Assembly (NCBI RefSeq): GCF_003590095.1
Contig: NC_039486.1
Span: 7,500,336 to 7,564,335 of the forward strand
Length of the DNA: 64,000 nucleotides
Origin: Trichoplusia ni
Lineage: Eukaryota > Arthropoda > Insecta > Lepidoptera > Noctuidae
Direction: 5' to 3'
Each line of letters starts with the position of its first letter. Positions within the stretch are counted from its first letter, which is position 1. The translations under genes and the position numbers were made by a program. The notes under the pieces were generated by a model, which saw nothing but the letters and a program-made list of their open reading frames with translations, did no database searches and had not been told where the DNA came from. Of the stretch, positions 51,706 to 62,945 are shown piece by piece.

Positions 51706-51752
51706 AATAGGTACGTAATGTCAAAAAGAAAGGATTCAATACTGTCATTTAA
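51702..51752 (+). repeat. End of copy 2 block with empty piggyBac site
   Basis: After the LINE, homology to copy 1 resumes: ttataataggtacgtaatg through gtcatttaa. It matches 25425-25475. The TTAA at 51749-51752 is followed directly by aggggttatag, with no piggyBac. This is the pre-insertion allele of the site occupied at 25472. Confidence 0.95.
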
Positions 51753-52920
51753 AGGGGTTATAGCCAATGTTGGTAGACTTCAAGAATAACACAGCTAGAA
51801 CATTAAGGACAAGCAACGTAAACTAGACCTCTTGTTGGTCAGAGAAGCCTTGACCCCCTCCCAACCCCTCAATCCTTAAATGTCAGTAATCTGTAAGTCG
51901 AAGTCGCATTTCTTCATGATCGTATAATAAAAATATGACTATGGTTGTACGTGTAGGTAGATTTTGTGAGACATATAACAAAAATAAAACACGAGATTTT
52001 ACGTTAGCTCCATATCCGAACGGCATTTAGAATCCGGTAAAGCCGCCTAAAATCGATTTAAATCTAACCTGCAATATCAAATAACTTTGGTAAACGTTGA
52101 ACACATACTCGTTCCCTGACTTTAATAGGGATGCTTAAATGTTCCTAACTTAAACTCAAATCTGTGACGTCAAAGTTTGGATGACAGTCGGTAGAGAACG
52201 ACGTTCAGGACCTAGAGTTCTCGTCATCTCTTTATACTTCAGTGCTAGTGACGTGACATTACTGTTCACCTCTAAGTATTAAATTACATAATGCTAGTAT
52301 TTCATTAGCACTACATAAAGTAAACCGCTTTTTCCGGAATCTGAATTCCGAACTGAAATATTCATGATATTCGAGTATTTGTGTACCACAAAGCGTAATT
52401 CATAACATCGTACATTTATTCAACCGAACAGCAGTTCACAGCAGGTGTAATTAAGTTTTGTGAGCATTTAATAATGTAACCTCATTATTCCCAAAGGTTC
52501 AGTCGACTGCGAGGTCCTGGACTCGATTCCAGTTCGCGGAATGTGTAATTAGGTTTTCCTTTTAGGAACTTTTAGTTGGTGCTCAGAGTGTCCAGGGTTA
52601 GAAACTGTGCCGATATAGGGCAATAAGTTAACCTATATAATGTGAGACTCAAAACCGTCGTTAACGGAATGTGGGTCTTTTATTACGGTACCTGCAAGGT
52701 TGCTAACCCCTTAGAGAATATCGCTTGAAGGTGTTTCATACGATTCTTTACCTTTTGATTCTATCATAGGATTCGAATTATAAAAAATAATTTATAATAA
52801 GCATATATTTTAAATAATTCTTAGAACAAAATCTTATAAAAACAATGCCTAAAAACGGTGCATACCATTTGTAAATGTTTTTTTTTAAACCTCGCTTTAA
52901 TTCGTATTCGTATTTTCCAG
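51753..52920 (+). other. MBF2-like gene intron, right part
   Basis: Single-copy intronic sequence from the empty TTAA to the acceptor. It contains a SINE-like repeat (52495-52690). The acceptor is a T-rich tract followed by tattttccag at 52911-52920. Confidence 0.65.
52495..52690 (+). repeat. tRNA-derived SINE, degenerate
   Basis: Begins with a decayed tRNA-like part: 'ctgcgaggtcctggactcgattccag' resembles the extra arm and T-arm with a B-box-like cgattcc. It continues with a body including gtgtccagggttagaaactg, 'gccgatatagggcaataagttaacc', 'atgtgagactcaaaa' and 'gtgggtctttt'. I recognise this order as a common moth SINE family, here heavily diverged. Lies in the MBF2-like intron. Confidence 0.5.
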
Positions 52921-53061
52921 GGCATAATTCTCCGGGACTTGGACCACACTGATGCGATCCCCAGCGTGACTGCCGGCGGAGTCGGCTTCTCATACGCCAA
53001 CATTAGGCTGAAGAGCGACCGAGGATCGGGCCTCAACTACCAGATCGAGATCTACGTCTGA
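52921..53061 (+). CDS. MBF2-like secreted protein, coding exon 2
   Basis: Encodes the last 46 residues and the stop. It starts in phase 0 directly after the acceptor and joins Lys64 of exon 1 to Gly65. It has the hallmark C-terminus of the MBF2 family: alternating hydrophobic strand residues, then VTAGGVGFSYANIRLKS, a DRGSGLN turn, and the final IEIYV. The codons are GC-rich compared with the surroundings (GGCGGAGTCGGC), consistent with a real, selected exon. Two exon 1 copies (22118 and 44285) could splice to it; only one is likely to be real per allele. Expression and tissue cannot be judged from the sequence. Confidence 0.82.
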   Translation, partial: GIILRDLDHTDAIPSVTAGGVGFSYANIRLKSDRGSGLNYQIEIYV

Positions 53062-53189
53062 ACAGCCAAAGTCAAGACTCCCTTAACTATTAACTATGCT
53101 TAAGTTATATTTGTTTAGAAATACGTCATTAATTTGTTTATTCTTACAAAAAATATTTGTCAGAAAGTTTATATATTAAACTATCTGAT

Positions 53190-53195
53190 AATAAA
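53190..53195 (+). terminator. Candidate polyadenylation signal of the MBF2-like gene
   Basis: AATAAA 129 bases after the stop codon, the first good match downstream of exon 2. Confidence 0.5.
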
Positions 53196-53219
53196 AAGGT
53201 AGTTTTTACTTGTGTCCAT

Positions 53220-54260
53220 ACAGAACTAATCGATGTAGTCAGGAATAACCCCACAAGTAGAGCAATTATCAAATACAAGACGATAAACAACACTCATAAT
53301 TTGAACTGAACAATAAAAAACATGCTATATTACACTTATTACCCAGTACTCAAAGCCTTTTTTAATCAACAAAAACATAATTAAAAACAAGTAGTTCCTA
53401 CTTCAAGAGATAATTTGAAATCAAGATAAAAGATACTATTATCATAGTATTGTTATTTCTGTATACGTTTATGTGTGTACTCGCATAATAAAATAAAACA
53501 CAATCAAATTATGCACCAAGGTTACGTCCGTATTGTGAGGAAAATGTTGGGAGGAAAATATTGCGAGCACGCCGAGTGATGTCACCCGCCTTGGTCAACT
53601 GGAGACCACAACAGGAAATCTTCATTTAGCGAGGCTGATTGCCGAATGATGTCCCGCACAATTGCTGTGCATTAACAAACTGTGCTACGACATTTAAGGT
53701 ACATTTCTGTGGATCGTAACCGAGTTATTGTTCGTCAGTCAACGCGCCCACGCGTCAATACGAAGCGTACATTTGCATCAGCTGCGTCGGAGGGAGCGAA
53801 TTATCACGCGTCTACGGTCAAGAAATGCACCTTTACTAATGATATAGGCCAGCAATCAACCCTTCGTATCTCTTATAAAAACTACCTGCAACGCTTTATC
53901 CAGCAAGCTTTTTACCTAACGCTAATTAGGCGAAGACAAACAACTTTCTTCAGCTTTGTTCTTTCAAAATTTTATGAATAAGATTTTGAATGCGATTGTT
54001 TACATCTTTTTGTTAATTTAGCTGTTTATTCAAAATTATTAGATTTGTTCTTAGATAATTGTTTACATAACATCGGTCTGTACAGTCATACAGTCCTAAG
54101 GCGCGTTACCCGCTCAGGATCTTATTACAACTTTATACTGTCATTATTGATTTCATTAGTCTGTGTATCGCGATTGCAGATTTGACCTATACGATTACAT
54201 TTACTACTTTTTGATCATCGTTCATCACTTTTTCATCATTAAAGAAAGTAATTAAAAGAA
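53220..54260. other. Intergenic, nothing recognised
   Basis: No supported gene. A 99-codon open frame at 53682-53981 has no recognisable domain and its composition looks random. Confidence 0.5.
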
Positions 54261-54591
54261 CCGGCCAAGTTCGAGTCAGGCTGATGGCACCAATGGTTCC
54301 GTACAAACAGGTTGAACAAAAACAATGCGGTTACATGACAAATACATTTGAAGGCGTCACCCACCAACGAAAATAATGACCTAGTTTATTGGTATTTGTT
54401 TTATTCTTAAAAAAAGCCTTGTTTTTATAGCGGCAACACAAATATGCTGTCTGTGAAAATTTCAACAGTAGACCTATCACGGTTCATGAGATTCACCCTG
54501 TTGACAGACGGATGGATAAACAGCGGAGATTCAGTAGTAAGTTTACGTTTTATTATTTGGGTGGGAATGGCAACCAAAAAAAGTGTAATGA
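54261..54591 (+). repeat. Lepidopteran interspersed repeat, copy C (longest)
   Basis: Starts ccggccaagttcgagtcag, continues through 'tttatagcggcaacacaaat', 'ctgtctgtgaaaatttcaac' and cctatcacggttcatgaga (54473-54491), then 'gacagacggatggataaacagcgg', ending in the 'gtttacgttt...aaccaaaaa' tail. This gives the most complete view of the family seen also at 1383-1553, 17924-18110, 40090-40277 and 61712-61842. Confidence 0.7.
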
Positions 54592-57270
54592 TAAATAAAA
54601 TATTAATCTGGATCGCGACCATGGATTTCGGAAAAAGAGTATGAAAATTGAGTGCCTGAGGCGCCTTATATTGCTGTGATCTTGTTTTCAAGTTTTTGCT
54701 CTATAATTAAATTGTTTCACGTAATTAACTTTTGAGTGTTTATTCAAAATATTATTTAAAAATATAAGATACATTAGTTAAAGCATTTTCTACGGTGGAG
54801 TTACTAAATGCGTTAGTGTCTCATCAGCACTCGCGTCCGGCTCGATAACGAGCTGACTACTTTGCTTGCACAATGCACCATCTTCGTAACAAAATGAATG
54901 ATTCATTACTGTAAGATCTTTTTTAATCTTATTTTCTTTTTTTTACTTTGAACCTCGAGAACTCTGTTGCAAAGCTTTTGTTTTATTAGTAATTTATTTA
55001 TAATTAAATGTATGGGTACTCACGTGAACATTTTCTAATAGGTATTGCTAATTAGTTGATAATGCAAACATTTTCCCTTGCATTATTTTATTACGGTCCA
55101 TATTTTAGTGATCATGTAAAAAAACGTAGTCATCGGAATATGAAAGTGTATTGTTCAACCATAAGAAATTGAAGACGCTAATGACTCATTGTTCATTGTA
55201 CTCATAAAGAGGAAGACGTATTTGATGCGCTTGTTCATTTTCCTGTCGGATTCAAACCCACTTCACGATCTATCTATCTGCATCAGTATATAATATATTT
55301 ATGACTCTTGTATAAGAGAGTGACGTAAGCGACATACAACAACTCAAAACAATGGTTTATACGTACAAATACAGAGCCCTAAGCTTGGACTGTGAACCAA
55401 GCAAACCGTTGACTTTCGTCAAGGACTTTGTTCGACCTTCCAACCCTTAAAACAAACTTATCATGGCCATATAAAAACCAATGGAAAGGCAAGTAGGTAC
55501 ATATTGGGTCACAGCCTAACCGTTATCATTTGCTGCCCTCAGAAATAATTTCATGCGGCAAATGTTCAACAGGTAATAACGCATAAACGGCACACGTATG
55601 ATGACAGGGATCCTATTATCGCTCGCCGACCAAAGTCCCTGCCACCCGGCCTATACAAAGGGTCTCCGCTAATTTATTGCCAAAATATCTTTTACAACAC
55701 CCGCCTACAGATAATTAGACACCTACATTACTAAATATCTCTAAAATATATGCGAGCGTCGCCTTTTATTTATAGTACGGTCTGTATTGTGAAAGGGATT
55801 AATAGAATTCTACGCTCATACAATTTATCAATACAAAGGTTTTGATGTTGGAATAAAACATAGGATTTGCGTTACTATCGCTCGGATTTTGTTTCAGAAC
55901 AGTAAAAACTATTTAATAAAGCGTTCGCAACGAGAGGAATGTTTCGTCGGCAAGTTTTTTATATAATTACAAAAAAATGCAGGGCTGCTTAATGGTGTCG
56001 TTGAAATTTTTTAAAGTTGGCATTTTGTACATTTAAAATACATGATGAGCACAACAAAAAACTGGATCTTAAATAAAGTTGTCATTTAATAACCATGATT
56101 TGATAAAACTTTAGCCCTGCGAGAATAAACCTTTATTAAAAATCAATCAAATTAAAGTAATACTTTGATTAAAAGATAACAACTCTGCTATTAAGGTCTT
56201 GTTGTTTCTGAAAACCGTCGTATTTAAATAAGTACACCATTCCCAAAGGAGAGGTGTAAGACGAAGCTTTAAAGATAACAACAAAAACAAAATTAACTGC
56301 GACAGCCTATTAAAACAGCTGAAGCTTTGAGTGCTATCCGTAAATGTTAAAGTAATTTGTGAACACTGCTCAGTCTACCGTCAGCTTGAATAATTTCATA
56401 AACATACCTACGTGTCCGCTCAACAGATTCATAACAGATCAATTTTGTTTTAATTAGAAAATGTCACTCCCAAACGCTTTGACAGCGTCAACGAAAATAC
56501 ATAGATAGAATCTGCTTTAACCTCGTAATTAATATGCAACACAAGCACAGATACCTACAGTTACTATGAAATCATACAGCTGCCTAAATTGTTGTTCAAC
56601 GAACTGAAAACAAAGTAATAACATTAATAGTATTTGATGTTTAATAATGTATTTTAACACTTTCGGAGAGTATAACAATGTGCTCTGTTCAAATTAATAT
56701 ATCGACTATTCTCACGCGAAGATACCTGTGCTGTTCGACTAGTTATATTTCAGTTTTCAAATAAACTATTTTCTAAATTAAAAACTATTGAATTCAATAA
56801 TGAATACTGCAATATAACAAGTATTACTTTTAATCGCTTCAGGCACGAAAGGAAATTTCACAGAAATTGAATAAGTTTTAAAATAAATATTATTGCGGCG
56901 ATCATTCAACCACTCCATTTATGTTGGAAGACGAGTTCTAGAATTATTATATTATTTATTAAGTTTCAATATTGTATAAATGTTTAATGCGATTTTTAAT
57001 ATTGAAATATCAGTGATGTTGATTTACAACTATAAAGCCTCCGTTCATAAAAATCTTTTAATTCAGTCAGGTAGAAACAAAATTACTTTCTATTTTAATT
57101 CAAGTATACTTCACCTACAGAATCCCAATCGGGAAATGGCGACAAGATTTACAGTGATTCTCAAGCAAGTCTGACGCGTCATACTCATGCTACGCTTGTA
57201 CAGCTTATAATGAGATAATACAGTTGAGAAGTCAAGTGCAGTTAATGAACATGCAGTAAGTCATGTGGTA
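54592..57270. other. Intergenic, nothing recognised
   Basis: AT-rich with scattered short open frames and no domain, RNA gene or mobile element that I can support. Confidence 0.5.
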
Positions 57271-57287
57271 GTCAGGTGCTCACCTCG

Positions 57288-57298
57288 CCCCCCCCCCC
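57288..57298 (+). repeat. Poly(C) tract of 11
   Basis: Eleven consecutive C residues, unusual in this AT-rich DNA. The downstream 70-codon open frame begins with a proline run caused by this tract and is not otherwise gene-like. Confidence 0.8.
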
Positions 57299-57489
57299 GC
57301 CACCCCTCACCACTCACGCCGTCTTCCTTCCGCCTGCTTGTGACGCTGACGGGTGCAACGCCAACGCGACTTCACCGGATCCGCAATTTCCCAACCTGGA
57401 AATTACAAATCCTAATGAAAACGCAAACGTTGATAGAATAACATCCGCACATACAAAACAGCATTATGTTGAAATGCAGTATCCTTAAT

Positions 57490-58100
57490 AAAGAAATAAA
57501 GAAGTCATTCCATTACCTTTCTATCATTTATGCCTGGATTCGTTTGCTGGGGCAAAATGATTCGTAATGCCTACCTACGTATTCGTCGGTTTGGTTTACT
57601 TATTTGATAAATGTAAATGAATCAACACAATGGAGGTAGATAACAATCCTATTCGTGAAATGGCCACAATGTTGTTTATTTATTTACTTGCCTACATTTA
57701 TCTGAATTCGAGCCAATGTTCGTGCTATTGGTTACAACGTGTTTGCTTTTTTTAACAGGTTTCATGTGTAATTAATATAAGTATCTTTTTTTTTTTAATT
57801 TCCTATCAAAAACTGTGGACTTAGCGTTGTTTGTGCGCACTGCAGGAGCCTGATCTGCAACTCTGGCAATATGCTTCAGACTCTACTGTTACGACACTCT
57901 CGAGACATTTCTAGCCTTTACGTAAAAGTTGTTCATGTGTGTTATGACATAGCGTTTGAAACCTGGATAAAGCCAGTCTTGATAAGGTTTTCAAAAGTAC
58001 TATTTAATTTGGTTGCACTATGATTCACATGAAAATACAAATAGAAAAAAAGCTGTAACAGTGTTAAGAGGATAAGCCAAACCAGAGGCTTATGTACATC
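57490..58100. other. Intergenic, nothing recognised
   Basis: No gene or repeat that I can name. Confidence 0.45.
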
Positions 58101-58112
58101 CGTTTTTTCTTT

Positions 58113-58157
58113 AAAAATATTATTAAATACAGAGACACTGTATTTAATAATATTTTT
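58113..58157. repeat. Perfect 20-bp hairpin
   Basis: Arms 58113-58132 and 58138-58157 are exact reverse complements (right arm ctgtatttaataatattttt) around a 5-base loop agaca. It could be a non-coding cruciform, the core of a small palindromic transposon or, less likely, a small RNA precursor. Confidence 0.75.
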
Positions 58158-58159
58158 CT

Positions 58160-61100
58160 TTGTGTTACAATTCCGGTATAGTTTTTTTTATTTAATCACA
58201 TCTACACAATATATATTGTCATGAAACCTACTTTTCGTACAAAACAAAATAGCACCTCAATCATAAATATTTTATTCAAAAATTTCTTCCCCGAACATTT
58301 TTTTCTTTATTTTCCCCGGCAGCAAATGTTCTGTGGCATGAGCGGAGTCGGCCGCTTGCGTCTCGCACGAAGGATAGCGTAAGCTACAATTTATGAGGCA
58401 ATTCATCAGATCGGTGAGAGCTCCAAGAGCCTTATGCCATTCCTGTGGAATAGGGGCATGACAACGCAAATTATATCGACGCGATACTTCTTGCGTTTGT
58501 TGGCACTGACTTCAGCGTCAGCTTACGCCAGCAACTCAATGTATTGCTTTGTTATTCTTTATGTTAAGCTACATATTTTTTTAAACTTTAAAGTTCATCT
58601 AATCTTGTAGTTACCACTCTACCTCTCATAAAAATAAGAACATTTTTCAATTCATCTTGTTCTGCTGAGTCTTACTTACCCTGCAACTTAAAAAAACAAG
58701 CTAAAACAAAAGAAGCTGGTTCCCAAATTCCCAACTGTACCTGGCGAGTGATGAAAACACTACTCCTTATAAATAATTAACAACCGACAAAATCTAGCGA
58801 TCCTGTTCTCGAAACTCATTCTATGCCCTAAGAGTTGTTATTCTGTTTTTTGATCTTTTGTCGTGTGTACCTGTAGCGACATAATAAGCAACCGCAAGAC
58901 TAAGTAGCAGTACTTTGAATTATTGAGACCTTTTGTGACGTTTCTTATGAATTCGTTTGAACTTTATACATTATTAGTAAATTCTTATAACTTATACTTT
59001 TTTTCTAAGATTTGTAATAGTTATTTTGTAACCACACACGTTAAGTTCAAAAAGGAATATTTTTCAGAGAATGAGATCATTAAAATATAAAAAAATATTA
59101 TTCATAAATCAATAATTATTAAAAAAACCTGTTGTCCCCGATGGCTACCAATTAGGGAAATTTAATTTAACTTTTAAAATATAAAAACTATCTTCTTTAA
59201 AAGGGGTATGATGTTACAAAATTTTGAAATATTTTATTTAAAACTTAGTCATTTGAATAGCTATTGAAATTAGAATAAAAGTGTAAATTGTTGGGTTTTG
59301 TGCTACCACGCTACCACGCCTAAAATAAGTGTAATTACTCTAATAAACACACATACTTGCTATAAGTCATATAAGTAAATCAATAGGTAGGTTACTAGAT
59401 TATAATTTATGTCGCTTCATAATACTGTATTTAAATGATGACGCAAAGCGATTTTTAAATAAAGACTCATCGTATCATCACCCAACATTTATATGACCAA
59501 AAATTTTCGTGAAAAACTCCGTAGATTCGTGTTACAAATTCAAAAATATATTATGTAACGAATTTGCTGAGTAACTCACCCGGCCGCAAACAGCTCCTGT
59601 TAGAACATTTTCGAGGTACCTGATCGTTCTCTAATATTCCCAGCGAAAACATATTCCACCCATCTCGCGTCAAAATCCTTGTGAAAAATTCGTCCTAAAC
59701 TGTAGCCAACATTATAAAAGGCAATTTGAATATATGCGCTTCTATGTATAATGTTTTACGTGAAGTGCTATTAACGTACAGTAGAGCTCTGACTGGTCAT
59801 CTTCTCACATTTTTAGCGTTCTGCTCGCGTGCTAGCTTCACCTCACTAACATTGTAAAAGGTAAATAATGTTTCTAGTAATTGCTTACACTGCGAAGTCG
59901 CAGTTTTCAAAACACGCTTCACAAGAAAATATTTTAAGTTCATTTCCTTTGTTAAGTAGTACTTTTGTAAAGTTCATATCTGCAGAATTTGTGAAACGGT
60001 TTAGAAAGACCTTAAGGAAGTATAAGTAAATAGTTTTCTCTATGCACTACAGGAATATCACTGAGCATATTAAAAGAAACAACTTGAATAAAAATCAATG
60101 TTGTTACGCCAGAAAGATTCTTTCCAAAGTTATTATTAATGCTATAATGCTATGTAACTGGGTCATCCACCTTGAACTATGTATTAGAGACAGATAAGGT
60201 CGAGACATAACACTGGCACAAGCGACTCACAAAACTATTTAGTAAGGACATACTTCCATGCAAAAGTTTACTTCCATAAGTTTAATGTAGCTATATACGC
60301 TTTCGACTTATCCCGCCGGACCGTTACTTAAAATTGCATCGTTTTGTTACGGGCTAAGTAAAGTAAGTACAGTGCTTAGTGGTACTGGTATTTGGACTGA
60401 GCTGCGGAAGTTAAATGAAGTTCAGTGTAATTACTCTCGGAGAGGCGGTTAACTCGGCTCGGTTATGGTGACAGCCACTGGCGCACGCCTCGCTCGCTCT
60501 AATTGTGCCCAATATTAATAACGAAATACACATTTTCAGATAAAAGGAAACCCTATGATAACAATGGTTTATCTCGTTACTGGATCATATTTTTTATATC
60601 ATTTTACAAATATTATATTACGGTTGTATGTAAGTTAGGCTCGTATTCACAGTTGTCATTAAATTAAGTTTTAATAAACATTTAAATTTTAAGTTTGCAT
60701 ATGCTGTCAGCTGCACAAACAAGCAAATAAATCTCCATCACTATGAGCTGTCACCAAATGCGCACTAGATTTCGTGGGCTACATAGACTACAACATTCAG
60801 TGCCTCGGTATATGTATACCCAGTAGTAGATACATAGGCGCGACTGAACAAACATTCCGCTTAACCATGGCGTTTATCCAAGTATTTGTGAAATTCTAAA
60901 GCTTCTATTTGTGTACGATGCATTTGCCTAGTTACACAGCCAACGGCAAAATGAGTTGGACAACGGCGCTAAGAGCCAATTTTCACTAGTTTTTATTACT
61001 TTAGCTTTTACCACCCATTTATTGATTAAATCGTGAATTTGATTTAGGAACAAACGCGTTCCACTTCGCCGTCTCGCGAGCATGTTATTCTAGTAGATGA

Positions 61101-61700
61101 GTTGTTAGAAGTTTGCTACTAGAGTTTCTAAATGCCTCGGAAATCTAGGATATTGCCGGGGAGCGTCGGAAACAAAGAGGCTTACCTAACGACTTGGGCT
61201 ATCTGTATCCTCTCACTATCTCTTCTGGCACTCTCAACTAACCTCGTAGTATGATAGGTGCCAAATTAACATTAGCATTTCGTGTAGTTAAGGAAAACGA
61301 TTGTACTCATGCTTCTTTCTAGCGTGTTACAGACCAATTGAGAGAAAATGTTACTTGACTAGCGGCCTAGCTAATACGTAATTTCTCTTCAAATTTCAAC
61401 GCTCAGCGCGGTCTACCCAGTGGTAGTGTGAATTAATATCAGATTTGAATTCATCATCATAACACTTTATCTCCAAATTTATCTATACAGAAAGACAAAA
61501 ACGTCGCGACAAAAGTATTCATTCTCAGCTAAACAGCTGTAGAGTAACGCTGAGTTGTAAGCCGCAATTAGACTCGAGTCTCTTAAAAATAAATCAGGCA
61601 CCTGTTTATGGCAGCGCGACGCGTAACCAAATTGATTAATAATACACAATATATAATTTGTGAAGAACGAACCTGCTTCAATAACTAAAAAACCAAACAT
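58160..61700. other. Intergenic, no supported gene
   Basis: Mostly AT-rich. On the minus strand 58272-58469 is a 65-codon, somewhat GC-richer frame (many Cys and His) that might be part of an unseen exon or repeat. I see no splice sites or family match that would support a call. Confidence 0.45.
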
Positions 61701-61711
61701 TTTTATTTGAA

Positions 61712-61842
61712 TTTCGTACCTGAGAGATAAAAACGGAACCCTTTTACTGAAGCACGATATTTTTTTGTCCGTACGTCAGTAGCCTGTATCTCATAAACCG
61801 TTATAGCTAGGCAGTTGTAATTTTCACAGACAGTGTACGTAT
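61712..61842 (-). repeat. Lepidopteran interspersed repeat, copy D (reverse orientation)
   Basis: Contains 'cgtacctgagagataaaaacggaaccctttt', then 'gtccgtacgtcagtagcctg', the core tctcataaaccgttatagc (61789-61807), and 'cagttgtaattttcacagac'. Same order as the reverse complement of copy C. Confidence 0.65.
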
Positions 61843-62730
61843 TAACAGACCTGTCTAAATGATCTAGAGACAAAAGGTTGTTACGGTAATAAATTCGATA
61901 GGTGGTCAAATTATCAATTTTTTTTTTCTATGTATCACTTTTACGAAACCAGCTAGTATTACGAGTCTGGCTTATACTTAGATACCTGATTGTTTGAACA
62001 GCAAAAGTCTCGAAAATGGATTGTACAAAAGTTTTATAGGAGTGGAGGGACACTTGAACACATGTTTCTAAACTGAATAAATATTTCAGACATTTAGTTC
62101 TTACGAATTGAACAAATATTATGACATTATGTAACATCGTCAACAATCTGAAATAAGTATTATTTTGCTATTTATAACAAAACACAATACGCAACTGGAT
62201 ATTTGGTTTTTCATTTACATCAAAAAATAAAATGTTAGACAAATCTGATACAAAAACAAGTTGTTCTGTTAAGTTTTATTTTCTTTATGAAGCATTTCAA
62301 AGAAAACAATAAGCACTAAAATGAAGTCACATTTTAAAATGTAAACGTTTGGCAACACATGAACACAATGTACTTAATCGCAATAGTTTACATGTGTAAT
62401 CTCTTTCGCTCGCATGCTCGCTGTAATTTTGAGCAACTCAACTCAATAAGCTTAGCAACATAAACAAAGTGTATTTTATTTATACAAAGCTGCGGTTCGA
62501 GTCTTTATTTGTGTGTACATAGGTACGCGCTTCTGAAAATATTTAATTTTTTTTTTTGGGTTCCTATGTAAGCCAGTATTGTTGTAAGTAAAAGAACGAA
62601 CACACAACTATTATGAAGTGATAAGAACTAGGGACCTACGTATAGGTACCTACTTCAACCAAAATTTTGCGACGCAGTAAAACCTGCATAATGAAAACGA
62701 GCAGTGTCTGCCTCGGTTGGTCAGTACCGA
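61843..62730. other. Intergenic, nothing recognised
   Basis: AT-rich, no gene supported. Confidence 0.5.
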
Positions 62731-62739
62731 AGACGTCTA

Positions 62740-62945
62740 CGTCATTTTGACCGTCTTGTTAATTACCGTCATAGAAGACGAGCGAGACCAATAAGAGGAT
62801 TGAGTTTGCATGATAGAGTGACGTATTATTATGTGCAGTAGTGTACGTCGGCAGTGTGTTGTGATTCGGCGGGCGAGGACGCGGCACGGGCGGGCGCGCG
62901 CCGTGTTTGGCGACTCGGTGAGCAAACTCGCGCTCTAGCCGCATT
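62740..62945 (+). promoter_or_regulatory. CpG-rich patch, possible promoter or untranslated first exon
   Basis: A sharp rise in GC and CpG (ggcgggcgaggacgcggcac... to about 62945) in AT-rich surroundings. A cagt motif precedes it (near 62836) and a donor-like sequence (actcg|gtgagc at 62919) follows. This pattern fits a transcription start with an untranslated first exon on the plus strand, but no coding sequence is visible to confirm it. Confidence 0.25.

Noticed and set aside
57276..57488. Proline-rich 70-residue protein
   Set aside because: The proline run comes from a poly(C) tract. No signal, domain or splice support.
58272..58469. Cys/His-containing 65-residue minus-strand gene
   Set aside because: Composition is mildly coding-like but there is no recognised family, promoter or convincing splice site.
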